A stretch of DNA of 64,000 nt from DASVUC01 sp038237225 (GCA_038237225.1 JBBRYX010000012.1:105052-169051), one strand, 5' to 3'. Shown: positions 43,215 to 51,937, numbered from the stretch's first letter. Program-made: numbers and translations. Notes: generated by a model not told the origin, from the sequence alone.

Positions 43215-43452
43215 GGCTTTCACCTTCTAGTTCCCGCGTCCATGCGTCAACTTTGCGAGCCACTTCAGAGCCCGTCTGCTTTCCTAAGCTCCCTGACAAA
43301 TGCCGGATCTGTCCAAGCCAGTTGCTGACTTCACCTCTCCAATGTTCGGCGTCAGTGCCGGTCGGGTCTGCATCCATTTTAGCCAGGTGTGCACGGATTT
43401 GTGCTGACAATCCTGCGATCCGCGACAACGCAGTCTTTCGATCAATGCCCAT
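43174..43452 (-). CDS. Small protein of unknown function, first of a coupled pair
   Basis: The 92-residue protein starts at ATG 43452 behind AGGACAGG. It is helical and charged: MGIDRKTALSRIAGLSAQIR, GTDAEHWRGEVSNWLGQIRH, and a basic tail GKRQARGHLQEA. The tail is encoded by DNA that also encodes the start of the next gene in another frame. GTDAEHW...WL...HL matches the neighbour's motif. The length, the overlap and the shared motif suggest a heterodimer-like pair, but this is inference. Confidence 0.6.
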   Translation of the reverse strand: MGIDRKTALSRIAGLSAQIRAHLAKMDADPTGTDAEHWRGEVSNWLGQIRHLSGSLGKQTGSEVARKVDAWTRELEGESHGKRQARGHLQEA

Positions 43453-43492
43453 AGCCTGTCCTGCTCCAATGCTACGGGAGGCAGCGCATAAC

Positions 43493-43527
43493 AAAAAACC
43501 GGCGGCCTCCCTTCCCAGGAGCCGCCA
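43493..43527 (-). terminator. Intrinsic terminator after the beta-helix gene at 43571
   Basis: On the minus strand GGCGGCTCC pairs with GGAGGCCGCC (one bulged base) around TGGGAAG, followed by GGTTTTTTG. It lies about 45 bases past the stop of the beta-helix gene. Confidence 0.75.
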
Positions 43528-43570
43528 GCGCCTCGCCTGTAGTTGCTGAATCCAGAGTGTGATGCGAGGT

Positions 43571-45223
43571 TTAGAACTCGTTGGCGCCGATGTCATACCG
43601 GCCCTTCTTCGGCAATGAGCTGCCGAAGAAATCACTTGGTGCGGAGCTCAGTGTCGCGTTGGGATTGACGCCGTTGTTGATGAGGGGTGACTTCTTTTGC
43701 AGCTTGTAAGCGGAAAGCGCTGATGCCAGATTGTTTGCATTTCCCACACGTGCGCCTTTGCCCACGCCCTGAAGCCGGGGATTGCCCTGATAGCCGACGC
43801 GCATCCCGTTGATCTTCTCGCGACCCGAACCCTTGCGCCACGATTCAACGTTGCCGTACGTCCGTCCCGCCCAACTGATATTCACGGCCGCCCCGCCGGA
43901 ATAGTAGTTGTTTCCATAGAACACATTGGACGCATTGTTGGCAAACGCCACATCTGCCTGCACCACCTTCACGCCTGCCGCCGTGTAGAAGATGTTGTTA
44001 CGAACGTCGACGTTGTACTGCTTGCCAAAACCATTCGTCCACGCGTCGAAAGCGGTGGAGGTGCTGTTGCCGGTGGACGATAGGTACACCGAGTTGTTGT
44101 GGACCTTGATGTTGCTGGCATTCCCGTACAAGTAGATCGCGCCGTGACCGTTGCGCCGGGCGTCGTTCTGGCTGATGTTGTAGCGAATGGTGTTGTTGTC
44201 GGAGCGGTGGTCGGCACCGGCGATGAGATAACCGGGCCCATCGTTGTCGTGCGAATAGTTGTACTGCATCACCGAGTTGGTCACGTCCCAGTCGAAGTCG
44301 AATCCTCCTCCATCCGTGGCGGCCGCAGTCTTGTTGTTGTAGCTCTCGCAATACTGAATCGTCACGCGATTGGATCCCGCGGTCCAGATCCCGACCGGCG
44401 CTTTCCCGTTCGCGCCGTTGTCGTGTGCTGCCGATCGCTCGATCAGCGCGCCATCCACGTCCGCCACAAAGATCCCGTTGCCGGTCACCTTGTTCGTCGA
44501 GCCGTTGCCCGGATGATTCCAGGCATAAACGTGGCCGATGTAGATGTTCTTGTGAACGTTGTTCGCCGTCCCGTTGATCCAGATGCCGCCTTCGAGCGAG
44601 TCGTGGAAGCTGGAGTATTCGATTCGAACATCCTGGTAGTGTGAATTGTAATTCGGCGCTTCCATCTTCAGGCCGTAGTAGCCGTAACCCGACACGTCCA
44701 CATTGCTGACGCGAATATTCTTCATCAGCTTGTTCGAATTGCTCGAATGAATCCAGATTCCGCTGCTTTTGTTCGAATACATTCCCGAGCCGACAACATT
44801 CACGTTATCGATGACGATGTTGGCGCCATCGACCACTTCAATCCCGCGCCCATTGCCGGAATTGATCGTCGCGCGCCCACCATAAGAGCCGACCGCGACC
44901 GGATTCTTCGCCGTCCCAATCTCGTTAGCGTTAAGGACCAGCGTGCCGTAGTGCGTGGCATTGCCGTGCAGCAACACACGATCGCCGGCACGAAGGGTTT
45001 GTTGGTTCGCGCGATTGATCGATTGCCAAGGCGCGGAGGCCGAGGTCCCGGACGCATTGTCGCGCCCGCCAGGACTCACAAAATAAGTCGTCAGCAGTTC
45101 CCGCTTCTCAAGCGGCTCGACTGTGCACGGCCGCGGCACCGCGACATTCGTCGCTGCCGGTTGTGACGAAACGTCCCGCCGTCCCATGGCGGTGCGGAGT
45201 GCCCTCGCGATCTTAGCGCGCAT
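43571..45223 (-). CDS. Secreted right-handed beta-helix protein (tandem paralog A)
   Basis: The 550-residue protein starts at ATG 45223, six bases after GGAGG. It has a basic N-terminus ending in LEKRELLT, the planctomycete LExRxLL motif, followed directly by TYFVSPGGRDNASGT, the usual opening of pectate-lyase-like folds. Many short Asn/Gly-rich turns (IVIDNVNVVGSGMY, NKIIRV-like units, RYNISQNDARRNG) indicate a parallel beta-helix. Ser/Asn ladders end at about residue 430. The C-terminal part (SPLINNGVNPNATL, RYDIGANEF) is the typical closing segment of surface choice-of-anchor proteins. It shares long segments, such as GGFDFDWDVTNS, with the neighbour at 45630. Confidence 0.85.
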   Translation of the reverse strand: MRAKIARALRTAMGRRDVSSQPAATNVAVPRPCTVEPLEKRELLTTYFVSPGGRDNASGTSASAPWQSINRANQQTLRAGDRVLLHGNATHYGTLVLNANEIGTAKNPVAVGSYGGRATINSGNGRGIEVVDGANIVIDNVNVVGSGMYSNKSSGIWIHSSNSNKLMKNIRVSNVDVSGYGYYGLKMEAPNYNSHYQDVRIEYSSFHDSLEGGIWINGTANNVHKNIYIGHVYAWNHPGNGSTNKVTGNGIFVADVDGALIERSAAHDNGANGKAPVGIWTAGSNRVTIQYCESYNNKTAAATDGGGFDFDWDVTNSVMQYNYSHDNDGPGYLIAGADHRSDNNTIRYNISQNDARRNGHGAIYLYGNASNIKVHNNSVYLSSTGNSTSTAFDAWTNGFGKQYNVDVRNNIFYTAAGVKVVQADVAFANNASNVFYGNNYYSGGAAVNISWAGRTYGNVESWRKGSGREKINGMRVGYQGNPRLQGVGKGARVGNANNLASALSAYKLQKKSPLINNGVNPNATLSSAPSDFFGSSLPKKGRYDIGANEF

Positions 45224-45553
45224 TCCATTCCTCCGAAAAAAACGAGTACAACGCTTGCCCCGAGCTAAGGAGACTGCAGCCCGAACGAAATGTCAGATGC
45301 CCCCAAAGGACACAGACTCGGACATCCAATACAGCCCCTGCCCTAAAACATCAGACGCCCGCGGCAGAGCCACTTCGGATAATGCAGATCAAAATCATCG
45401 ATGCAAGACATCGCGTCCGATAAAAAATATATTTTTCGCGCGGCGGCAAAAATTCGCTGTAAGTGCTGCGTTGCATCGAAAATTGCGAACGACAATTTCG
45501 AGATAGCGTCGTATCTGCGTAGTGGTCGGGCCGAAGGCCCACCTGGTTGACCC
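45224..45553. other. Spacer between the tandem beta-helix genes
   Basis: No gene is seen. The stretch around 45418-45470 is AT-rich (TAAAAAATATATTTTTCGCG) and is the likely promoter region of the minus-strand gene at 45223, giving a leader of about 200 bases. A small hairpin repeat GGGCC-gaa-GGCCC is at 45528-45540. Confidence 0.4.
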
Positions 45554-45588
45554 AAAAAAGAACCGGCGCCCCTCCGGAGGGCGCCGGT
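45554..45588 (-). terminator. Intrinsic terminator after the beta-helix gene at 45630
   Basis: On the minus strand ACCGGCGCCC pairs with GGGCGCCGGT around a 7-base loop and is followed by TCTTTTTT. It lies some 40 bases after the stop. Confidence 0.85.
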
Positions 45589-45629
45589 CACTCAAGCTTC
45601 CGCCTGATTTCTCTCAATCCCTCACGCGA

Positions 45630-47273
45630 TCATGCGGCCTCATTCGCGCCGATGTCGTTCTTGCCGCCCTTCAGCAGCCAGCCTCCGAAGAAGTCGCTGC
45701 CCGCCGCGCTCAGCGTATTGGGTGAGCTCACGCCGCGATTCACCACCGGCGAACCGCCTTGCAGCTTGTACTGCCAGAGCTGATTCAGTTTGCCGGCATG
45801 ATTGAGCGTTCCGGCCTGCCCGGCGCCCTGAAGCTTCGGATCGCCAAAGTATCCGACCGGCTGGTTGTAATAGTTCTTCTCTTGGCCCGTGCTGTTCTGC
45901 CAGGTATTGAGCGATGAGAACCATCCGCCGTTCCAGTTGATGTTGATGGAATTGCCGCCGGCATAATAGTCGTTGCCCATGAAGCGGTTGCTGCCGTTGG
46001 CGGTGACCGCGCTGTTCACGTTCAACACCGTCTGCCCGTTGGTTGTGTAGAGGATGTTGTTGCGCACGTCGAGGTTCGACATGTTGTAGCCATAGGCGCC
46101 GTTGTTGTGAGCGAAGAACGCCGAAGCTCCGCCGGCAGCGCCGCCGCCCAGATACACCGTGTTGCTGTAGACCTTCGTGTTGGTCACGTTGCCCCACAGC
46201 TCGATCGCCCCACGCGCGTTGCGCCGGGCATCGTTCTGACTGACGTTGTAGCGGATCGTGTTCCCGCTCCCGACGTGCGATCCCGCCGCAATCAAATACC
46301 CCGGCCCGTGATTGTCGTGCGAGTAGTTATACTGCATCGTCGAATTGGTCACGTCCCAATCGAAGTCGAAACCGCCGCCGTCCGTGCTGGTCATCGTCTT
46401 GTTGTTGAACGATTCGTTGTACTGGAAGGTGATGCGGTTCGAGCCCGCCGTCCAGATGCCAACCGGCGCAGCGCCGTTCTGGCCGTTGTCATGAACCACC
46501 GATCGCTCGACGATGGCGCCGTCGGTGTCGAAGACAGCGATTCCGTTGCCCGTCACCTTGCCGGTCGATCCATCACCCGGATGGTTCCACACCCACACCG
46601 ATCCGATGTAGACGTTCTTGTTCGCCAGGCGCGAGGAGCCGTTGATCCAGATGCCGCCGTTCTTCGAATCGTGGAAGGTCGAGTCGCTGATGCGAACATT
46701 GTTGTATCCGCTGCCTCCGCCCGGCGCTTCGATCTTCACGTCATAGTCGCCGTAGCCGGAGACGTCCACGTTGTCGATCTGCACGCCGTAAAGCTGGCGG
46801 TTGCCCCAGTTCGCATGGAACCAGATTCCGCTCGCATTGTTGTTGTACATCCCGTTGCCGCGGAAGTTCATGTTCCAGACATGCACGCCCGCCGTCTGCC
46901 CGACATCGAGACCCGCGGAGCCGCCTGAATTGATCGTCGCCCGGCCGTTGCCGTACGAGCTGATGTTCACGCCGCCTTCTTCCGCCATCAACTGAACCGA
47001 TCCGTAATAAGTGGCGCTGCCCTGAAACAGGACGGTATCACCGGAACGAAGCTGCTGCCCGTTCACCCGACCGATCGATTTCCACGCGGCGTTCTGGCTC
47101 TGCCCGTTCGCGCCGTCGTTTCCCCACGCGCTGACGTAGTAGGTCGACATCAACTTCCGGGACTCGAGCATTTCACAACTTGCCGAGATCTTCTGGCGGA
47201 CGCTCCGGCGACCGATAGAGAGAGACCGGCTCTGAGCACGGAAAATCCGTGCGAACAAAGAGCGCATTTTCAC
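45630..47273 (-). CDS. Secreted right-handed beta-helix protein (tandem paralog B)
   Basis: This 547-residue paralog of the gene at 43571 has the N-terminal motif LESRKLMS followed by TYYVSAWGNDGANGQS. The body has the same beta-helix ladder, with identical or near-identical blocks such as GIWTAGSNR, TDGGGFDFDWDVTNSTMQYN and RYNVSQNDARRNARG. It closes with GSPVVNRGVSSPNTL and KNDIGANEAA. AGGAGG precedes two possible starts, GTG 47273 (4 bases) and ATG 47267 (10 bases). Divergence is concentrated in the first 80 residues and in the segment after the Asp-rich block, so the pair is a fairly old duplication. Confidence 0.85.
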   Translation of the reverse strand: MKMRSLFARIFRAQSRSLSIGRRSVRQKISASCEMLESRKLMSTYYVSAWGNDGANGQSQNAAWKSIGRVNGQQLRSGDTVLFQGSATYYGSVQLMAEEGGVNISSYGNGRATINSGGSAGLDVGQTAGVHVWNMNFRGNGMYNNNASGIWFHANWGNRQLYGVQIDNVDVSGYGDYDVKIEAPGGGSGYNNVRISDSTFHDSKNGGIWINGSSRLANKNVYIGSVWVWNHPGDGSTGKVTGNGIAVFDTDGAIVERSVVHDNGQNGAAPVGIWTAGSNRITFQYNESFNNKTMTSTDGGGFDFDWDVTNSTMQYNYSHDNHGPGYLIAAGSHVGSGNTIRYNVSQNDARRNARGAIELWGNVTNTKVYSNTVYLGGGAAGGASAFFAHNNGAYGYNMSNLDVRNNILYTTNGQTVLNVNSAVTANGSNRFMGNDYYAGGNSININWNGGWFSSLNTWQNSTGQEKNYYNQPVGYFGDPKLQGAGQAGTLNHAGKLNQLWQYKLQGGSPVVNRGVSSPNTLSAAGSDFFGGWLLKGGKNDIGANEAA

Positions 47274-47355
47274 TTTTCCTCCTCGCGATACTTAAGCGAG
47301 AGTTGGAGATTTCCCGAAAGGTCCTTTTTACGGATAGACCGATCGGGCCATAAAA

Positions 47356-47452
47356 GGGGACAGCCCTGATGGACTCACCGCGCCTTTTCCCCTCGGCGGG
47401 CAAGCCGGACTTAAACGTCCCCTGCCAGTAAGTGCCCTAGCAAGGCAGGGGC
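47356..47452 (-). repeat. Structured leader or palindromic repeat upstream of paralog B
   Basis: GGGGAC (47356-47361) pairs with GTCCCC (47417-47422), enclosing internal hairpins such as GGCG/CGCC. The next bases form a second stem, CCCCTGCC (47419-47426) with GGCAGGGG (47444-47451). Nothing else in the 47274-47755 spacer looks like a gene. It may be a repeat or an RNA leader element. Confidence 0.45.
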
Positions 47453-47755
47453 ATAATGCAGAGATCGAAAACTCGATCAACCCAAATCGTCCAATAAAAC
47501 CAAAATATTTTCGACGAATGGACGAGGTCGTCACGCAGCGATCCCATCGTTCGCAGCCTCGCAATTGCAGATCGCGCGCTGAAATAGGCTGTTAATGATT
47601 GAATCGCACTATTTGATGCGATTTCGAAAATCGCCCGCAATCGCCCGAAAAGACCTAAAATTTGACGCCGTTCATCATGCCTGAGAGACGTACAATACGA
47701 TTCCACTACTGCCAACTTTTATCTTGATTGCGCCGCAACGACCCATAAAACGACA

Positions 47756-47787
47756 ACAGGCCGCTTCAACTGCTTGAAGCGGCCTGT
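47756..47787 (-). terminator. Terminator after the thioredoxin-like gene
   Basis: ACAGGCCGCTTCAA and its exact inverse form a 14-bp stem with a 4-base loop. On the minus strand it is followed by TGTCGTTTTA, 48 bases past the stop of the thioredoxin-like gene. Confidence 0.8.
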
Positions 47788-47834
47788 CATGATTTGCGTG
47801 AAGATAGAGAAGCCAGAGAAACTTCGCGTGAACT

Positions 47835-49127
47835 TTATTTCGCGTCCACCGCCGCCTGGACCGCATCGTGAAGCTTCTTCTCGCTGTCCGGGCCCGTGCC
47901 CACGAACACGTTCTTCACGATCCCGTCTTTTCCGATGATCACCGTCTGCGGAATCCCGCTCACCTTGAACTTCTCGGAGACCTTGCCGTCGGAATCCAGC
48001 AGCGCCGTAAACGTGAATTTGTTCTCGGTCACAAACTGCTGCACCTTCTCCTTGGTCTCCTGCACGTCCACGGCAAGGGCGACAACCCCCTTGTCCTTAA
48101 ACGCCTGGTACACCTTGTCCACATGCGGTAATCCCTCGCGGCAAGGACCGCACCAGGTCGCCCAGAAATCCACGATCACAACCTTCCCCTTGAAGTCCTT
48201 GAGCGCAACCTGCTTGTCATTCAGATCCTTCGCGGAAAACTCGGGCGCAGCCTTGCCCTCCAGCGCCTTGCTCGGCTCCTCGCCCTCCGGAGCAGCCATC
48301 TCCTTGGCAACATCCTTCGCATCCGCCGGCGGCGCCCACGCGAATTGTCCCGCCTTCACCGCGGCCCCCGGAGCGACCGTCGAATAATCCACCGTAACCT
48401 GCGCCTCTTTCACGTCCTGCGCGCCCCGCTTCGTCAAGGCGGGGGACATGTCCAGCGTCGCCCGCCGAACCAGGTTCGTGGCCGGATCGAGCAGCAGCGT
48501 CATGTTCGCATTTGTCGCCGGATCCTTCAGCTTCAGCGCGTTTAACGATTTCCCATCCACCGAAACATCGGCCAGCTTCTCCGCCGACGGCATGTTCTCG
48601 ATGAGCATCTTACTCGGCGACGCCGTCAGCGCAAACAACAGCGATGGGTTCTGCGTGCTGATCACATCAAGCAACTGATCGTAAGGCGGCTGGAGGTCCT
48701 TCGCGATGATCTTCCCCTTCGGAGCATCCTGAATGATGTACCCCTTCTTCGCCGCCGAATACATGTACAATTTCTCGCCGGTCGACCCCGCGACAACATC
48801 ATCCTTCATATCCTGCACAAATCGATTGGGTGCCTGATACTTGGCCGTGAACTCCGAATCCCGATTGCGCTTCTCCCCACCGACGTCCGAACGAAACGCC
48901 AGCTTCCCGACCAGATCCAGCGAAATGAGACTCGCGTAAGCCTGGTCCATCCGATCCAGCAGTTCGCGCGCCTGCGGAGTGACCGACGGCGCGGTGGATG
49001 GTGCCGCTTTCGCAACCGCAGGCGCAGTGGCGCCTACGGCGGGAGCGGGCGCGGGCGCCGGAGCATCCGCCGCTCGCGCCACAAAACACCCTGTCAGCAT
49101 CACAACCAAAATCGTGCAAATTCTCAT
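47835..49127 (-). CDS. TlpA-like thioredoxin with an N-terminal outer-membrane-lipoprotein-like domain
   Basis: The 430-residue exported protein starts at ATG 49127, with TTGAGG eight bases upstream. It has a signal peptide (MRICTILVVMLTGC...ARAAD), then an Ala/Pro spacer. A domain of about 220 residues with features of DUF2092/LolA-like proteins follows (SEFTAKYQAPNRFVQDMKDD, LLLDPATNLVRRATLDMSP). After a linker comes the thioredoxin domain: VVIVDFWATWCGPCREGLP with the CxxC, then cis-Pro in KVSGIPQTVIIG. The fusion suggests a periplasmic redox protein with a substrate-sensing or lipid-binding module. The lptB gene lies immediately upstream, but the link is unclear. Confidence 0.88.
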   Translation of the reverse strand: MRICTILVVMLTGCFVARAADAPAPAPAPAVGATAPAVAKAAPSTAPSVTPQARELLDRMDQAYASLISLDLVGKLAFRSDVGGEKRNRDSEFTAKYQAPNRFVQDMKDDVVAGSTGEKLYMYSAAKKGYIIQDAPKGKIIAKDLQPPYDQLLDVISTQNPSLLFALTASPSKMLIENMPSAEKLADVSVDGKSLNALKLKDPATNANMTLLLDPATNLVRRATLDMSPALTKRGAQDVKEAQVTVDYSTVAPGAAVKAGQFAWAPPADAKDVAKEMAAPEGEEPSKALEGKAAPEFSAKDLNDKQVALKDFKGKVVIVDFWATWCGPCREGLPHVDKVYQAFKDKGVVALAVDVQETKEKVQQFVTENKFTFTALLDSDGKVSEKFKVSGIPQTVIIGKDGIVKNVFVGTGPDSEKKLHDAVQAAVDAK

Positions 49128-49189
49128 GGGCACAGCCTCAACTTTCTTTAGATTAGTAGACACATGCTATGCCTCAAAGGGATAGCAGG

Positions 49190-49930
49190 TCATTTATCGA
49201 ACTCATCACCCCTGAAAGTGTTCCCAAGGTAGGCGCTTCGGACGGCAGGATCGTTGATAATCTGCCGCGGCGTCCCTTCCTTGAACACGCGCCCATCATT
49301 GATAATCAACGCCCGATCACAGACTCGCAACGTCTGAGCGACATTGTGATCCGTGATCAGCACGCTTTTGCCAAACTCCTCTTTTAGCCGAACCACCTCG
49401 CGCTGCAAATCCTCCACGGCGATCGGATCCACGCCGCTGAACGGTTCATCCAGCAAAACCAGCTTCGGATCTCGTATAAGCGATCGCGCGATTTCCAGCT
49501 TTCGACGCTCTCCTCCGCTGAGGGTTTCAGCCCGCTGGTTACGTTGCTTCAACAAGCCATATTGCTCGAGCAGCCGCTCCGCACGCCGATTTCGCTCCGA
49601 TCGAGACAGGCTCAACGTCTCCAGAATCGCCTGAAGGTTCTCCCACACGGTCAGACGGCGGAAATCACTGCGTTCCTGAGGCAGATAAGCAATCCCCAGC
49701 CGCGCCCGCTTATACATAGGCAAATGCGTCACATCCCGAGCATCAAAAGCGACCGCTCCGCTGTCCGGGCTGATCATCCCCAGAATCATCCTAAAGCTCG
49801 TCGTTTTCCCCGCGCCGTTCCGCCCCAGCAGCCCCACGATCTCTTCCTGGGCCAGCAGAAAGCTCACCTCATCCACGACCGTCCGGCCATTGTAAGTCTT
49901 GGTGAGCTTTGTGACTTCCAGAAGATTCAT
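49190..49930 (-). CDS. lptB: LPS export ABC transporter ATP-binding protein
   Basis: LptB powers lipopolysaccharide extraction with LptFG. The 246-residue protein has Walker A GLLGRNGAGKTTSF, the LptB-specific AYLPQERSDFRRLTVWENL, signature LSGGERRKLEIAR, Walker B KLVLLDEPFSGVDPIAV and H-loop ITDHNV. The start at ATG 49930 fits the family length (about 240); an open frame continues upstream without homology. Other lpt genes are not in the window. The ribosome site is weak. Confidence 0.9.
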   Translation of the reverse strand: MNLLEVTKLTKTYNGRTVVDEVSFLLAQEEIVGLLGRNGAGKTTSFRMILGMISPDSGAVAFDARDVTHLPMYKRARLGIAYLPQERSDFRRLTVWENLQAILETLSLSRSERNRRAERLLEQYGLLKQRNQRAETLSGGERRKLEIARSLIRDPKLVLLDEPFSGVDPIAVEDLQREVVRLKEEFGKSVLITDHNVAQTLRVCDRALIINDGRVFKEGTPRQIINDPAVRSAYLGNTFRGDEFDK

Positions 49931-50027
49931 CGCCCACCGCCCTACGACCTGCTTCGCAGCAGGTTCGCTTCGCCGGTGCGCGGCTAGTCTCACCGCCCCT
50001 GTCGGAAAATCAAGGTCCACCACCGAT

Positions 50028-50319
50028 TGTGGAAAACCGGTGGACAACTGCTCCCGCTTTCCTAACCGCGACTTCGCGGCCATAAGCTGGGGGAAATGCA
50101 ATATGTCGGCCCTCCGCCGACAAAACCGGATTTGATCCCGCACATGCTACGAACAACAGACATAAGCTGTTTACAGACCATATTTTATACTCACAACCAG
50201 CCGCGTGACGGAATGGCCCACCTCACATCCGACACTCCCTTAGTTCCAGCGTCGCCACTGTTTACGTCATTCTTGCACGAAAACCCCGCGCTCGTCGACA
50301 GCATGTGGATAACCGGTGG
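50028..50319. other. DnaA-box-like cluster in the lptB-cold-shock spacer
   Basis: Two 16-base direct repeats, TGTGGAAAACCGGTGG (50028-50043) and TGTGGATAACCGGTGG (50304-50319), differ at one base. Each begins with a perfect match to the DnaA box in reverse orientation (TTWTNCACA). Weaker matches lie at 50039 (GGTGGACAA) and near 50388 (TGTGGTAAG). The 49931-50548 spacer has no supported gene and an AT-rich patch near 50181. It may be an origin, a DnaA titration site or chance. Confidence 0.4.
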
Positions 50320-50548
50320 TATCGCCAGATCGCAGCCGTCGCGAAACTTGAATTATTTTGGTCCGGTTGAGTCCGTGTGGTAAGTTCTCATCCCGCTCGG
50401 TTTACTGCTGCCATGCGCACCTTTGGCAGCGGGCCATCCGCTCGGGGAAGGGCTGATGGAATTGTTCAAGGCGCGACTGTTCCAGGGGTCATGGCCTCAT
50501 GGTCCACATGGGTCCACGCTCCTGCACGTCCCGAAAGGAGTGGCTGTT

Positions 50549-50779
50549 ATGGCCACCGGTAAAGTGAAGTGGTTCAACGATCAGAAGGGTTTCGGTTTCA
50601 TCTCGCCCGAGAACGGCGGGAAGGACATCTTCGTCCACCATTCCGTCATCGAAGGACAGGGTTTCCGAACCCTCCAGGATGGCGAAGCGGTGGATTATGA
50701 AGCCGAGGATGGACCCAAGGGCAGCAAGGCAACCCGCGTCCGCCGAACGGCTGATGCGCCCCAGGAAGCCGCCCACTGA
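50549..50779 (+). CDS. Cold-shock domain protein
   Basis: This 76-residue single CSD protein starts MATGKVKWFNDQKGFGFISP, with RNP1 KGFGFI, and has DIFVHHSVIEGQGFRTL, with RNP2 IFVHHS. The ATG at 50549 has AAAGGAG eight bases upstream. Compared with the copy at 17871, the basic residues flanking RNP1 are kept, and the C-terminus (RRTADAPQEAAH) is different. It is followed by an intrinsic terminator, so it is probably monocistronic. Confidence 0.94.
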   Translation: MATGKVKWFNDQKGFGFISPENGGKDIFVHHSVIEGQGFRTLQDGEAVDYEAEDGPKGSKATRVRRTADAPQEAAH

Positions 50780-50810
50780 TCCACCCCCAGAATTTCAAGG
50801 ATGAAACCTC

Positions 50811-50840
50811 AACACCCGCAAACGCGGGTGTTTTTCTTTT
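50811..50840 (+). terminator. Intrinsic terminator after the cold-shock gene
   Basis: AACACCCGC (50811-50819) and GCGGGTGTT (50824-50832) form a 9-bp stem with an AAAC loop, followed by TTTCTTTT. Confidence 0.88.
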
Positions 50841-50874
50841 GCCACCGAATCAGGGCAATCGCATGCAGCGCCTT

Positions 50875-50968
50875 GTAGTGGCGACGCCTGCGTCGCGGTC
50901 GCGGCGCAGCCGCGAATAACCGCAATTTCGACGCTTCGCGTCGACCGCGACGCAGGCGTCGCCCCTAC
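50875..50968. repeat. Palindromic repeat, GGGGCGACG family (second full copy)
   Basis: GTAGTGGCGACGCCTGCGTC is mirrored by GACGCAGGCGTCGCCCCTAC, ending at 50968. The interior also folds (GGTCGCGGCGCAGCCGCG). It abuts the stop codon of the isomerase gene at 50968. Confidence 0.78.
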
Positions 50969-51840
50969 TAATGCTTTGCGGCTTTCGCGGGCGCTCCGAC
51001 AGTGGCCGCGGCTTCCCAATCCGAAACCTCCAGCGCCTTCGTCCAATCCCGCAGCTTGGTGATCGCATCCGGAAAAATCTCCTCCGGCTCCGCGAGGTTC
51101 GGCAACCACGCCTTCTCCCACTCCAGCGACACCCACCCCTCATAGCCAATCCCGCGCATACGCGTCAGGAAATTTCGCACCGGCACATTCCCCTCCCCAA
51201 GCTTGCAATACGTCGCGCCCAGCTGCCCAAGCTTCGCATCCTTTACCTGCACGAACTGAATCCGATTGTTCAGCGTCGGCACGCTCACCGACGGCGGCTC
51301 ACCAACCGCCGCCGCGTTGAACACATCCCAGCAGACCGAAATCGACGGATGATTCAACCGATCCACGATCGCCCACATCTCTTTGGATGATCGATAAGAC
51401 AGTGCGTTCTCGATCACAACCAGCACGTCGTGATCGGCCGCATAATCCGCCAGCGGCAGCAGCCAATCCCCGAAGGCCACGCCCCCCACGGATCGGCTGC
51501 GCCCAGCCTTCACCTGCGTATCAAACACCTTCACCATCGCACAACCCAACTGCTGCGCCTGATCCACAAACAGACGAAGGTCCGCCGCCGATTGCGCATC
51601 CTGCTTTTTGTGCTGTGCGTATGAAATCGAACTGGAGAGACAGCAGATGTCGACGCCCGCATCCGCAAACGTCTTGCGAACCTTCGCGGGATCGGAGAGG
51701 AACGGATTGGCCGCGGTAAGAATGCTCTCATTCAGAAACCCCCGCAGCTCCACGCCGTCGTAACCATACTCTTTCGCGCGCAGCACGCAGGTGTCGAAGT
51801 CCCAGGTCGGACAGCCGATGGTGCTGAATGCAAATTTCAT
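50968..51840 (-). CDS. Sugar phosphate isomerase/epimerase family protein
   Basis: The 290-residue TIM-barrel protein is of the xylose-isomerase-like (AP endonuclease 2) superfamily. It starts at ATG 51840: MKFAFSTIGCPTWDFDTCVL. The metal-binding pattern is VVIENALSYRS (Glu), SVCWDVFNAAAVG (Asp), FVQVKDAKLG (Lys/Asp) and WVSLEWEKAWLP (Glu). Family members isomerise or epimerise sugars, inosose or 3-keto sugars, a reaction that would complement the Gfo/Idh/MocA and DUF1080 proteins elsewhere in the window. The last 20 residues (AAATVGAPAKAAKH) are a non-conserved tail. Confidence 0.86.
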   Translation of the reverse strand: MKFAFSTIGCPTWDFDTCVLRAKEYGYDGVELRGFLNESILTAANPFLSDPAKVRKTFADAGVDICCLSSSISYAQHKKQDAQSAADLRLFVDQAQQLGCAMVKVFDTQVKAGRSRSVGGVAFGDWLLPLADYAADHDVLVVIENALSYRSSKEMWAIVDRLNHPSISVCWDVFNAAAVGEPPSVSVPTLNNRIQFVQVKDAKLGQLGATYCKLGEGNVPVRNFLTRMRGIGYEGWVSLEWEKAWLPNLAEPEEIFPDAITKLRDWTKALEVSDWEAAATVGAPAKAAKH

Positions 51841-51937
51841 GTGCGTGAAAATTAGAGCCTGGGAAGGCAAGAGGCAAGAGGCAACAGAACCACGACGGGG
51901 TGCGTGATAGTTTTGGCGGGGGACGTTTGTGGCGGAC

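Noticed and set aside
45224..45630. Short minus-strand frames between the tandem beta-helix genes
   Set aside because: They cross a terminator and an AT-rich promoter-like stretch and lack ribosome sites.
50096..50383. A 95-codon plus-strand frame in the lptB-cold-shock spacer
   Set aside because: No ribosome site, no family resemblance, and it runs across the DnaA-box-like repeats; treated as non-coding.
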